Of a stretch of 64,000 nucleotides of DNA, positions 1 to 7,953 are shown one piece after another. The notes under the pieces are model-generated. The model saw only the letters and a program-made list of their open reading frames with translations. It was not told where the DNA came from and made no database searches. How positions within the stretch are numbered: the first letter of the stretch is position 1; every line of letters starts with the position of its first letter. Position numbers and translations under genes: made by a program. This DNA is from CAWUEX02 sp038148375 (GTDB lineage Bacteria > Pseudomonadota > Alphaproteobacteria > Rhodospirillales > Rhodospirillaceae), in contig JAYQVH010000003.1 of the NCBI GenBank assembly GCA_038148375.1, positions 1-64,000 of the forward strand, in the 5' to 3' direction.

Positions 1-357
1 GATCCAGGCTTATTGTCAATCAATAGGATTGACCTCCCCGAGGAACTTAGCAATGAGCATTGGAAACAACACGCAATGTTAGGCTCACGTTTTGGGCGGG
101 ACATTGTGAAGTTTCGCGACAAACTTGAGTCACATAACCAATTTTGTGACAGTCATCAAAATGGTTGGGACCTGAGTGTGCCGAGTAGAGGACTAATGCC
201 CAACAACGCGATCCTAAAATTTCGGACGCAAAGTATAGCGGAATTGGTCGAAATATCTGAAAGGATGGTTGCTTCAACCATGACGCTATTTGAGCGCACT
301 AGATCCAAGTTGGGTCGATGGGGCTACACGATTAGGGCACTGTGGCCGGGTCAGTAG
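1..357 (+). CDS. Hypothetical protein, 3' part (cut by window edge)
   Basis: The frame is open from base 1 to a TAG at 355-357. The nearest possible start is a TTG at 13, with no convincing ribosome binding site, so this is probably the C-terminal end of a longer gene. About 118 residues are visible. They form a soluble, helix-rich, mixed-charge sequence with no signal peptide or membrane segment, and I recognise no family. The first line of sequence is about 47% GC, well below the neighbouring genes, which suggests acquired DNA. The opposite strand also has a short open frame here, but nothing supports it. Confidence 0.45.
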   Translation, partial: DPGLLSINRIDLPEELSNEHWKQHAMLGSRFGRDIVKFRDKLESHNQFCDSHQNGWDLSVPSRGLMPNNAILKFRTQSIAELVEISERMVASTMTLFERTRSKLGRWGYTIRALWPGQ

Positions 358-401
358 CATCCCCGCCGGCGTTGAAAGAAATCACACGATAACATGTTTT
401 G

Positions 402-1643
402 TTAATTCTGCTTAAAGGCGCCGAACATGTACATGCCGCCGGACTTCTTGGGATTCGGCTTCTCGGCGGTCTCGCGCAATTTCAGCTCATGGGCGTGACG
501 GCTGAATGATCCGGCCCAATCGGGATAGGCGGGATCGCGGCGGTCAATTTTCTGTGCGGTCTCGAACGTGCTGGCGCGGTCAAACCCGGCAGCGACCATT
601 TCATCCACCACGTCGATGGTGTGCAGCTTGGCCCAGAAGGGCTCCGAATTGTACCAGGCGTCCCAGTCGCGGACGAACTGTTCAAACGGCGGTGTATCCG
701 GATCAAAATTGGGCTGTTCCATATGCAGCATCATGCCGCCCGGCTTCAGCAGCTCATGCGCCTTGATGAGGATGTTGCGCATCGCCTTGGTCGACGTCTC
801 GTGGAAAAACATTGCCGAGATAACCAGATCGACGCTGCCCGGTTCGATGTCCACGGTCTCAACATCGGCCTGCTGGAAGATCACGTTATCGACGCCCATT
901 TCCTTGGCGCGGGCGTGGCCATAGCGCAGGAAAGGTGCTGCGACATCCACTGCCCACACTTCCGCATCGGGATAGAGCTCTGCGATCGGCAGCGTGTTGA
1001 TGCCGGCCCCGGCGCCGAGGTCAACAATGCGCTTCGGTTTGAGATCGGGATGATTTTCTTTCAGCCACAGCACCATGCCGCGGCCGACGATATCACTCTT
1101 CGGCCCGGTGCCGCCGGCGACGGTGGTGTAGTGCCCGGTCTCGTAATTGCAGGCCGCGGAAAGGTCGTCGGGCACAACATCGGTGTAGTAGCTGCCCGGC
1201 ATGATGTGATTGTCCGCGGCGGCGAGATACTTCGGCGGCTTAACCGACGGATCGAGGCGCAGGCGGTTGCTGCCGGCGTTAAGTTTGCGCGCCGTGTCGA
1301 CCAGCTTGCCGATCTGGCGGAAGGTGACGGAGCGGCCGAACTGATGGCGCATCTCCATGGTATTGCGGCGCAACGCCGACCACGTCTGAAACGCCATTTC
1401 TTTTTTCATGGCGTCGCGCACTTCCGAAGAATTCTCGGGCTTGCGGCCGTGTTCTTTAATAAAGGCCGGCTCGGCGTGCTTTTCGTAGGCGGTCTTCACG
1501 CCCGGAAACAGCGCACCGCCGATTTGGATGTTGAGGTGGGCAATGAAGTTCAGGCGCGACGCCTCGTCATGGGTGACCTCCGGCAGCACGCTGGTGCGGT
1601 GAATCCGGTCATAGGGTGGTGGCAGGGGCAAGGAAGCGCTCAT
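402..1643 (-). CDS. Class I SAM-dependent methyltransferase, two-part protein
   Basis: This 413-residue protein transfers a methyl group from S-adenosylmethionine; the acceptor is unknown. The C-terminal half has the Rossmann motif I (VDLGAGAGINTLP), an acidic residue ending strand 2 (WAVDV) and a post-motif III segment LLKPGGMMLHMEQP. The N-terminal ~180 residues are a conserved helical extension not found in small methyltransferases. It is a clear paralogue of the methyltransferase at 45113-46294: both share HETSTKA after motif II and the phrase NxEPFW near the C-terminus. It diverges from the LeuC-like operon, with a palindrome between the two start codons. The ATG at 1643 has only a weak ribosome binding site. 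The methyltransferase fold is firm; the substrate is unknown. Confidence 0.85.
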   Translation of the reverse strand: MSASLPLPPPYDRIHRTSVLPEVTHDEASRLNFIAHLNIQIGGALFPGVKTAYEKHAEPAFIKEHGRKPENSSEVRDAMKKEMAFQTWSALRRNTMEMRHQFGRSVTFRQIGKLVDTARKLNAGSNRLRLDPSVKPPKYLAAADNHIMPGSYYTDVVPDDLSAACNYETGHYTTVAGGTGPKSDIVGRGMVLWLKENHPDLKPKRIVDLGAGAGINTLPIAELYPDAEVWAVDVAAPFLRYGHARAKEMGVDNVIFQQADVETVDIEPGSVDLVISAMFFHETSTKAMRNILIKAHELLKPGGMMLHMEQPNFDPDTPPFEQFVRDWDAWYNSEPFWAKLHTIDVVDEMVAAGFDRASTFETAQKIDRRDPAYPDWAGSFSRHAHELKLRETAEKPNPKKSGGMYMFGAFKQN

Positions 1644-1671
1644 CGTCAGACCGTTACTCTGTTAACAGGGC

Positions 1672-1693
1672 ACACTATACTAAGTGATAGTGT
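1672..1693. promoter_or_regulatory. Palindrome in divergent promoter region, candidate operator
   Basis: Seven-base inverted arms ACACTAT and ATAGTGT are separated by 8 bases, between the divergent starts at 1643 and 1756. A TATACT (1676-1681, plus strand) and its near mirror on the minus strand could serve as -10 elements, so a repressor bound here would cover both promoters. No regulator gene lies beside it. Operator function is inferred. Confidence 0.4.
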
Positions 1694-1755
1694 ACGCCGC
1701 GCTTTGACCTCACGCAAAGCGGTGACGGCACAGACGTAATCCGTAAAGGGACGCT

Positions 1756-3027
1756 ATGGGACAGACCCTGATAGAGAAGATCATGGCACGGGCGTCCGGC
1801 CGGGACTCGGTGACGCCGGGCGAGATTGTCACCTGTGCGGTGGACCTGGCGATGATTCTGGATTCCGGCGGGCCGCGTAAAATCTGGCCGCGCCTGAAGG
1901 AGCTGAACGTCGGCGTCTATGACACGGAAAAAGTGGTGGTGGTGGCCGATCACTTCGTGCCCGCCGCCGACCCGCAGAGCGCGGCGATCCTGAAACTGAC
2001 GCGCGACTTCGTCAAAAAATACGACATCAAGAATTTCTACGACATGGAAGGCATCTGCCACGTGCTGATGGCCGAGAACGGTCACCTGCAACCGGGCATG
2101 TTCTGTTGCGGCGGCGACAGCCACTCGACCATGGGCGGCGCGTTCGGCTGCTACATGGCGGGCTTCGGCGCGATTGAGATGACCGGCGTGGTGATCACCG
2201 GCGAGATCTGGTCAGTGGTGCCGGAGACCATCAAGGTTAACTGGTCCGGCGCGTTCGGCCCGCGCGTCGCGGCAAAAGACGTGATGCTGTTCCTGGCGCG
2301 CGAGCTGGGCATGGAGAATGCGTTCAAGGTCGTTGAGTTCGGCGGCGAGACCATCACCAACATGAGCATGATGGAGCGCATGGTGCTGACCAACATGGCG
2401 GCGGAGCTGGGTGCTGAGACCGGCGTCATCGCGCCCGATGAAGTGACGCTGCAGGCGATCCGCGACGGCGGGACGGAACCGGCAGCTGACGCGTTGTCCT
2501 GGCGCAGCGATGACGACGCAGCCTTCTGCGCGGAGCACGCTTTTGACGCAAGCACACTGACGCCGCAGGTCGCGGCACCGCATAAGCCGTCCAACTCGGC
2601 CCCGGCCGGAGACTACGAGGCGGAAAAGATTCACGTCGATCAGGCCTACATCGGCGCCTGCGTCGGCGCCAAGCTGACCGACCTGCACATGGTCGCGTCG
2701 GTGCTCAAGGGCCGCAAGGTCAAGCACGGCACGCGGCTGATGGTCGCGCCGTCGTCGAAAAAGATCATGACCGAAGCCGCCGCCGACGGCACGCTGGCGA
2801 CGATCACCGAAGCGGGCGGCATGATCCTGCCGTCGGGCTGCGGCGCTTGCGCCGGCCTGGGCGCGGGCATCATCGCCGAGGGCGAAGTATGTATTTCCTC
2901 GACCAACCGCAACTTCCAGGGCCGCATGGGCTCCAAGGATGCCTTTGTTTATTTGGGCTCGCCCTACACGGTCGCGGCGGCGGCGGTCGCCGGACACATC
3001 GTAGACCCGAGGGACATGTTGTCATGA
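1756..3027 (+). CDS. Aconitase-superfamily hydratase, large subunit (LeuC/DmdA-like)
   Basis: This 423-residue protein is the [4Fe-4S] catalytic subunit of a two-subunit hydro-lyase of the isopropylmalate isomerase/homoaconitase group. Visible family features are the substrate loop GGDSHSTMGG near residue 120, and two cysteine-containing segments typical of cluster ligation, IGACVGAK (~300) and GCGACAG (~360). Its length matches archaeal-type LeuC and 2,3-dimethylmalate dehydratase (about 420) rather than the ~470-residue bacterial LeuC. It overlaps the small-subunit gene by four bases and is followed by an ICL/PEP-mutase-type lyase. That trio matches the 2,3-dimethylmalate dehydratase-lyase arrangement known from nicotinate fermentation better than a leucine operon. 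Specificity for citramalate-, methylcitrate- or dimethylmalate-type acids cannot be settled by eye. Confidence 0.85.
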   Translation: MGQTLIEKIMARASGRDSVTPGEIVTCAVDLAMILDSGGPRKIWPRLKELNVGVYDTEKVVVVADHFVPAADPQSAAILKLTRDFVKKYDIKNFYDMEGICHVLMAENGHLQPGMFCCGGDSHSTMGGAFGCYMAGFGAIEMTGVVITGEIWSVVPETIKVNWSGAFGPRVAAKDVMLFLARELGMENAFKVVEFGGETITNMSMMERMVLTNMAAELGAETGVIAPDEVTLQAIRDGGTEPAADALSWRSDDDAAFCAEHAFDASTLTPQVAAPHKPSNSAPAGDYEAEKIHVDQAYIGACVGAKLTDLHMVASVLKGRKVKHGTRLMVAPSSKKIMTEAAADGTLATITEAGGMILPSGCGACAGLGAGIIAEGEVCISSTNRNFQGRMGSKDAFVYLGSPYTVAAAAVAGHIVDPRDMLS

Positions 3028-3545
3028 GCGCGGTGACCGGCAAGGTGTGGAAATTCGGCGACGAAGTGAACTCTGACGTCATGGCACCGGGTATCTATTT
3101 TAAGGAATCCAACGAAGTGATGGCGAGTCACTGCTGCGAGGCGATCAACCCGGACTTCGCCAAGAACGTCCAGCCGGGCGACATTGTCGTGGCGGGACGC
3201 AACTTCGGCGTCGGTTCGGCGCGCGAACAGGCGGCGCTGTCGTTCAAGTATCTCAAGGTTGGCGCGATCCTGGCCAAGTCGTTCGCGCGCATCTATTACC
3301 GCAACACGTTGAATTTCGGCGTGCCGGCGCTGATCTTCCCTGAGGCCGACGAAATCAGTGCGGGTGACGAACTGAAGGTCGACGCCATCGCCGGGACGGT
3401 CGAGAACCTGACCAGCGGCAAGTCTTATAAAGTGTCGCCGATTCCGGAGCACCTGATGGAGATGATCGCCTCCGGCGGGCTGATGCCCTATCTCAAGAAA
3501 AAGATCGACGCCGGAGAACTGAAAACGGGAGCTGCCCCCAAATGA
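3024..3545 (+). CDS. Aconitase-superfamily hydratase, small subunit (LeuD/DmdB-like)
   Basis: The ATG at 3024 overlaps the stop of the large-subunit gene (ATGA), giving a 173-residue swivel-domain protein. An upstream extension of the same frame lies inside the previous gene and was not used. The signature GRNFGVGSAREQA (residues ~55-67) corresponds to the GxNFGxGSSREHA substrate-binding loop of LeuD. The final Ser-Arg-Glu-His of that motif reads Ala-Arg-Glu-Gln here, as in archaeal-type small subunits. It should form a heterodimer or heterotetramer with the preceding gene product. Its 3' end overlaps the lyase gene by four bases, implying tight translational coupling of all three products. 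Confidence 0.85.
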   Translation: MSAVTGKVWKFGDEVNSDVMAPGIYFKESNEVMASHCCEAINPDFAKNVQPGDIVVAGRNFGVGSAREQAALSFKYLKVGAILAKSFARIYYRNTLNFGVPALIFPEADEISAGDELKVDAIAGTVENLTSGKSYKVSPIPEHLMEMIASGGLMPYLKKKIDAGELKTGAAPK

Positions 3546-4432
3546 GCCACGCAAAAAAACTACGCGACCTCCTCGCCGGACCGGACACGGTCATCGCACC
3601 GGGCATGTACGACGGCATCACCGGCTTGCTGGTGGAACAGGCCGGCTTCGACTGCGCCTATGTCGGCGGCGCGAGCATCGCCTACTCCCGCCTCGGCCGC
3701 TCGGACATCGGCCTGTCCACCTGCACGGAGGTGGCCGATACGATTTCCAAGATCCGCGACCGCATCGCAATTCCTTTCGTCGTCGACGCCGATACCGGCT
3801 TCGGCAACGCGCTCAACACTCAGCGCACGGTGCGCATGTTCGAACGCGCCGGCGCGTCGGGCATACAACTCGAAGATCAGACCATGCCCAAGCGCTGCGG
3901 CCACTTGGACGGCAAGACGCTGGTCTCGACCGATGAGATGGTCGGCAAGCTCAAGGCCGCCGTGGACACGCGCCTGGATGCGGATACGGTGATCGTCGGG
4001 CGGACAGATGCGATTGCGGTGGAAGGCTTCGAAGCCGCGCTCGACCGCGCCGACGCCTATCTGGAGGCCGGGGCCGACATGCTGTTTATCGAAGCGCCCC
4101 GCTCCCTTGAGCAAATGGACGCCATCGGCAAACGCTTTTCCGATCGCGTGCCGCTGCTGGCCAACATGGTCGAAGGCGGCAAGACGCCGGTCTCCAGCGC
4201 GGACGATCTTGGCAAGCTCGGCTTTAAGTTCGTGATTTTCCCCGGCGCGATGATGCGCATGGTCGCCAAGGCCGGACAGGACTATCTGGCGGCCTTGAAG
4301 CGCGACGGCTCAACCGCCGCCGTGAGAGACCGCATGTTCGATTTCAACGGGCTCAACGATCTGCTCGGCACGTCCGAGCTTCTGGCCGAAGGCAAGCGTT
4401 ACGACGCCGAGACCCTGAAAGCAGCGGAATAG
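3542..4432 (+). CDS. Isocitrate lyase/PEP mutase-family lyase (2,3-dimethylmalate lyase-like)
   Basis: This 296-residue TIM-barrel enzyme cleaves or rearranges a C-C or C-P bond in 2-hydroxy dicarboxylic acids. The metal-binding region DADTGFGN (~81-88) and the catalytic loop QLEDQTMPKRCGH (~111-123) with KRCGH are intact. KRCGH is the form seen in methylisocitrate, isocitrate and dimethylmalate lyases, not in phosphonate-forming PEP mutase. The ATG overlaps the stop of the small dehydratase subunit. With LeuC/LeuD-like partners the likely sequence is dehydration or isomerisation of a branched malate followed by retro-aldol cleavage to pyruvate plus a short acid. Oxaloacetate decarboxylase is an alternative. 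Confidence 0.85.
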   Translation: MSHAKKLRDLLAGPDTVIAPGMYDGITGLLVEQAGFDCAYVGGASIAYSRLGRSDIGLSTCTEVADTISKIRDRIAIPFVVDADTGFGNALNTQRTVRMFERAGASGIQLEDQTMPKRCGHLDGKTLVSTDEMVGKLKAAVDTRLDADTVIVGRTDAIAVEGFEAALDRADAYLEAGADMLFIEAPRSLEQMDAIGKRFSDRVPLLANMVEGGKTPVSSADDLGKLGFKFVIFPGAMMRMVAKAGQDYLAALKRDGSTAAVRDRMFDFNGLNDLLGTSELLAEGKRYDAETLKAAE

Positions 4433-4435
4433 GAG

Positions 4436-5137
4436 TCACTTCGCTATACGGCTGATCGTCCAGCCGTCCGGGGCATCCGCATCCGGTTCATTGAGCACCG
4501 TGACATTGTACTTGGCGCGCAGGGCGGCGCGGCGCGCCTCGAACGCAGCTCCGTCCATGCGATGTTCGCGGTAGAGAATGAACGCGCGCAGCCCGCTGAC
4601 GTTGTCGCCCTCATAGAGCAAACCGAGGTTGAACTTGTAGCGGTGCCCATCGCCCACCAGGGTGACGTAGTAGCGGTAAGACTCCGTGCCCTTATCCGGA
4701 TCGACGCGCAGGCGCACCGCATCGGTGTCACTGAGCACTTTATATGTAGCACCTGCACCGTTGGCCGAGGCCCGGCCTGATCCAGGCGGCAGATCGACTG
4801 TCCCGGCGTCATCCGTCAGCGACCCGGTATAAACCTGAATCAGCTCCACCCCCTCGCCGTCCGTGGCCAGGCCGCCCGCGTAGCGTTCGGTGCCGGTGCC
4901 ATGCGGATAAAAACGGTATTCGGTTTCACGGTAGGCGGTACCGTCGATTTCGACATGGGCGATGCTGGCGTAGTCGCGCACTTGATAGGACATGTCGGAC
5001 TTGAAATAAGTGTTCTCGCCCTCCCACCAGCCGGCCGAGGCCCGCCAGAACGGAATTTCGGATAACGCCGGCTGGGCCTGAGCGGCGCCGGTGAGGCCGT
5101 AAGCGAGGAACAGAACAGCGAAAGCGAAGGTGCGCAT
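4436..5137 (-). CDS. Exported hypothetical protein
   Basis: The 233-residue protein starts with a Sec signal peptide (hydrophobic residues 5-20, likely cleavage after AQA at ~22). The mature part is rich in Tyr and Trp and predicted beta strands, with phrases such as ETEYRFYPHGTG and ESYRYYVTLVGDG. This resembles small periplasmic beta-barrel or lipocalin-like proteins, but I recognise no family. It is transcribed convergently to the lyase gene and its stop lies 3 bases from the lyase stop. Nothing shows a link to the flanking catabolic genes. Confidence 0.7.
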   Translation of the reverse strand: MRTFAFAVLFLAYGLTGAAQAQPALSEIPFWRASAGWWEGENTYFKSDMSYQVRDYASIAHVEIDGTAYRETEYRFYPHGTGTERYAGGLATDGEGVELIQVYTGSLTDDAGTVDLPPGSGRASANGAGATYKVLSDTDAVRLRVDPDKGTESYRYYVTLVGDGHRYKFNLGLLYEGDNVSGLRAFILYREHRMDGAAFEARRAALRAKYNVTVLNEPDADAPDGWTISRIAK

Positions 5138-5399
5138 GGAGCCGACTCCTGAAGGGATGGTTCCGTTTTAGCGCGCCCGGCCGCCCCGGCACCACCACTT
5201 CGCCAGCGCTCAGCCGTTCGCGACTCGAGCATCCGCCGCTCCCTGGGCCGCCAGACGCGTGATTCCGCTGCGAATCCCGCCTCAGCCGGTTTGATTCCGC
5301 GGCGGGCCTGAGTATTCTCAGCCCCAGATTACAGGCGGGTTCACCGCCGCACAGACCGCACACCTAATTTAGTCACGTTGAAAAGGGGGACGCATCGCC

Positions 5400-6056
5400 A
5401 TGGAGATGTCCGACAAGACAGCCCGGCAGCTTTACGAGGAAGTCAAAGCCAATCCGGCCCGGGCCAAATTCGGCTTCGGCAAAAAAGCCGCACTGGTGAA
5501 CATCGACATCCAGAAGGCGTATACGCGCACCGACTTATTCAAAACGGCCTACGAGACCGACCCCAACCAGTTGCAGTACGTCAACGAAGTGGCGGCGCTG
5601 ATGCGCGCCAAGGGCTGGCCGGTGATCTGGACCTATGTCGCCTACGTGGACTCCGGCGAAGACTGCGGTGTGTGGGGCACGCGCACGGATACGCCGGACA
5701 GCCTGCAAAACATCAAGTACGGCTCCGAACGCTCAGAGCTGGACGACCGCCTCGACATCCAGCCAAGCGACATCATCATGGACAAGAAGATGCCGTCGCC
5801 GTTTTTCGAAACCAACCTGCAGTCGCTGATGGTGTTTCATCAGGTCGACACCATTTTGATCACCGGCGGCTCGACGTCCGGGTGCGTCCGCGCCATGGGC
5901 GTCGACAGCCTGTCGCGCGGCTACCGCACCACGGTGATCGAAGAGTGTGTCGCCGACAAACACGAAAGCTATCACTTCGCCAATCTGACGGACCTGGCCC
6001 TCAAATACTGCGACGTGGAATCCGTCGAGACCGTCAAAGCCTGGCTGAAGAGCTAA
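5400..6056 (+). CDS. Isochorismatase-family amidohydrolase
   Basis: This 218-residue cysteine hydrolase belongs to the group containing N-carbamoylsarcosine amidase, RutB and maleamate amidohydrolase. The triad is visible: Asp36 in VNIDIQKAY, Lys129/130 in IIMDKKMPSPFF and Cys162 in GGSTSGCVRAMG. An AGGGGG ribosome binding site at 5384-5389 fits the ATG at 5400; a second in-frame ATG at 5406 is too far from it. It opens the co-directional run of two PuuE-like proteins, five VOC proteins, RidA and an enoyl-CoA hydratase-like protein. That context suggests hydrolysis of a C-N bond in an amide or carbamoyl intermediate. The substrate is not determined. Confidence 0.88.
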   Translation: MEMSDKTARQLYEEVKANPARAKFGFGKKAALVNIDIQKAYTRTDLFKTAYETDPNQLQYVNEVAALMRAKGWPVIWTYVAYVDSGEDCGVWGTRTDTPDSLQNIKYGSERSELDDRLDIQPSDIIMDKKMPSPFFETNLQSLMVFHQVDTILITGGSTSGCVRAMGVDSLSRGYRTTVIEECVADKHESYHFANLTDLALKYCDVESVETVKAWLKS

Positions 6057-6105
6057 TCGCCGCGGCTGCGGCTGTTTCATCACGTTTATTTATGTGGAGG
6101 GGTGC

Positions 6106-7023
6106 GTGAAACCCGATCTCGGACTTTATGACTACTGGCCCTACGAAGGCCGCCCGAAAATCCGCTGGCCCAACGGCGCGAAAATCGCCTTCTGGGTCGC
6201 GCCCAATATCGAATTCTACGAGCTCGACCCGCCGAAGAACCCGCTGCGCAATGCGTGGCCGCGTCCGCACCCGGATGTGCTGCTGGCCTCCAACCGCGAC
6301 TACGGCAACCGCGCCGGCCACTGGCGCATGATGGAAGTGATGGACAAGTACAACGTGCGCGGCTCCATCTCGCTCAGCATCGGCTTGATCGATCACCACC
6401 CGGAACTGATCGAGGAAACCAAGGCGCGGAACTGGGAGTTCTTCTCCCACGGCATTTACAACACCCGCTATTCCTACGAGATGGACGAGGCGCAGGAGCG
6501 CGCCATCATGGAAGACAGTTTGGAATCCGTGATGAAGGCGACCGGCCAGAAGCTGGCCGGCTATCTCGCCCCGGCGTTGACCCACACCGAACGCACCATG
6601 GACCTGCTCGCTGAATATGGTTTCCTGTACACCTGCGATTTGTTCCAGGACGACACGCCGCAACCGGTGAACGTAAAAAGCGGGCGGTTGATCTCCATGC
6701 CGTACTCCTTGGAAATCAACGACATCATTGTCTACAACTCCTACCTCGGTACGCCGCGCCGCTACGCGCAGATGATCAAGGATCAGTTCGACCAGCTGCT
6801 CAAGGAAGGCGAAGACTGCGGCACGGTGATGTGTATTCCGCTGCATGCTTATGCGGTCGGCCACCCGCACCGCATCGGCGGCTTCGAGGAAGCGCTGGAA
6901 TATATCACCGGCCATTCGAAAGAAGACGTGTGGATCACCACCGGCCGCGAAATCGCCGAGTACTACTACGAAACCTATTACGACGAGTGCCTCGCCGACA
7001 TTGAAAAGCGGAAGGGAGGCTGA
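6106..7023 (+). CDS. Polysaccharide deacetylase-fold amidohydrolase (PuuE-like), copy A
   Basis: I chose the GTG at 6106 because GGAGG at 6096-6100 sits five bases upstream; a GTG at 6094 would add four residues. The 305-residue protein has a NodB-type fold with the opening WPNGAKIAF and the segment NRDYGNRAGHWR typical of allantoinase PuuE and related cyclic-amide hydrolases rather than peptidoglycan deacetylases. Candidate zinc ligands are in FFSHGIYNTR (~residue 122) and PLHAYAVGHPHRIG (~250). There is no signal peptide, so it acts in the cytoplasm. It is followed after three bases by a diverged paralogue, suggesting a heteromer or two consecutive steps. Confidence 0.85.
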   Translation: MKPDLGLYDYWPYEGRPKIRWPNGAKIAFWVAPNIEFYELDPPKNPLRNAWPRPHPDVLLASNRDYGNRAGHWRMMEVMDKYNVRGSISLSIGLIDHHPELIEETKARNWEFFSHGIYNTRYSYEMDEAQERAIMEDSLESVMKATGQKLAGYLAPALTHTERTMDLLAEYGFLYTCDLFQDDTPQPVNVKSGRLISMPYSLEINDIIVYNSYLGTPRRYAQMIKDQFDQLLKEGEDCGTVMCIPLHAYAVGHPHRIGGFEEALEYITGHSKEDVWITTGREIAEYYYETYYDECLADIEKRKGG

Positions 7024-7026
7024 GCC

Positions 7027-7950
7027 ATGACACTCGATAAAGAATATCTGGAGTACCCGAACCGCAAATACGGCATGGATCACGACCTGTACGACTGGTC
7101 GATCCTGCAGAAACGCGAACCGGTGAAGTGGCCGAACGGCGCCAAAGTCGCGCTGTGGATTTCCTATTCGCTGGAATTCTTCCCGCTCGACCAGCCGGCC
7201 AAACCGTTCAAGGCGCCCGGCGGCATGGTCACGCCGTACCCGGACCTGCGCCACTTCACGACACGCGACTACGGCAACCGGGTCGGCATTCAGCGCATCT
7301 GGAAGGTGCTCGAGAAACACGGCCTGAAAGCGACGGCCGCGGTGAATTCCAAAGTCGCGGAGCGCTACCCGTATCTCATCGCCAAAATCAACGAGCGCGG
7401 CGACGAGCTGATTGGCCACGGCGTCGACATGGGCAAGATCCATTACGGCGGCATGGACGACGGCGAGGAACAGGCGCTGATCAAGGAGAGTCTCGACTCC
7501 TTGCGCAAAGCATCCGGACAACCGGTGACAGGCTGGTGGTCGCCGGGCAAGTCGCAGAGTTGGAACACGATGAAGCATCTCGCCGCCAACGGGGTCGAGT
7601 ACTGCTGCGACTGGGGCAACGACGATATGCCCTACCGAATGAACGAAGCCGCCGGCGAGCTCTGGGCGATGCCGCACGGCGACGAGATCTGGGACCGCAC
7701 CATCATCATGGACAAGAAGCACAACGAAGACGAATTCGTCGAAGAGGTCGAGGACGCGTTCTCGGTGCTCTATAACGAAACCGACCGCTATGGCGGACGC
7801 GTGCTTTCGCTGGTGCTGACGCCCTACATCATGGGCCTGCATTACCGCGTCAAATATCTCGACAAGGTGCTGGGCTGGATCAAAGACCACGACGGCGTGT
7901 GGTCCGCCACCGGCGCTGAGATTCTCGACGCCTTTAAAGCGCAGAGCTGA
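7027..7950 (+). CDS. Polysaccharide deacetylase-fold amidohydrolase (PuuE-like), copy B
   Basis: This 307-residue paralogue of copy A shares the N-terminal layout (WPNGAKVALW, TRDYGNRVG) and has a GGGAGG ribosome binding site at 7014-7019. Its active site differs. The first zinc-site segment reads IGHGVDMGKIHYGG, and the C-terminal motif, which in copy A is PLHAYAVGHPHRIG, is LTPYIMGLHYRV here, without the expected leading His. It may bind metal differently, act on another substrate, or be the non-catalytic partner of copy A. It has no export signal. The stop is three bases before the first VOC gene, so the two are almost certainly co-transcribed. Confidence 0.82.
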   Translation: MTLDKEYLEYPNRKYGMDHDLYDWSILQKREPVKWPNGAKVALWISYSLEFFPLDQPAKPFKAPGGMVTPYPDLRHFTTRDYGNRVGIQRIWKVLEKHGLKATAAVNSKVAERYPYLIAKINERGDELIGHGVDMGKIHYGGMDDGEEQALIKESLDSLRKASGQPVTGWWSPGKSQSWNTMKHLAANGVEYCCDWGNDDMPYRMNEAAGELWAMPHGDEIWDRTIIMDKKHNEDEFVEEVEDAFSVLYNETDRYGGRVLSLVLTPYIMGLHYRVKYLDKVLGWIKDHDGVWSATGAEILDAFKAQS

Positions 7951-7953
7951 GCC

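Noticed and set aside
621..1739. Long plus-strand frame across the methyltransferase
   Set aside because: Covers a gene with clear SAM-binding motifs on the other strand and has an unnatural His/Arg/Gly composition.
1756..3545. Calling the first operon leuC-leuD for leucine synthesis
   Set aside because: Large-subunit length and the KRCGH lyase partner fit the dimethylmalate or citramalate type better; no leuA or leuB is near.
6034..7890. A 618-codon open frame on the minus strand opposite the two PuuE-like genes
   Set aside because: The plus strand holds two conserved amidohydrolase genes with ribosome binding sites. The minus product is His/Val/Arg-rich and shows no domain; it is a codon-bias shadow.
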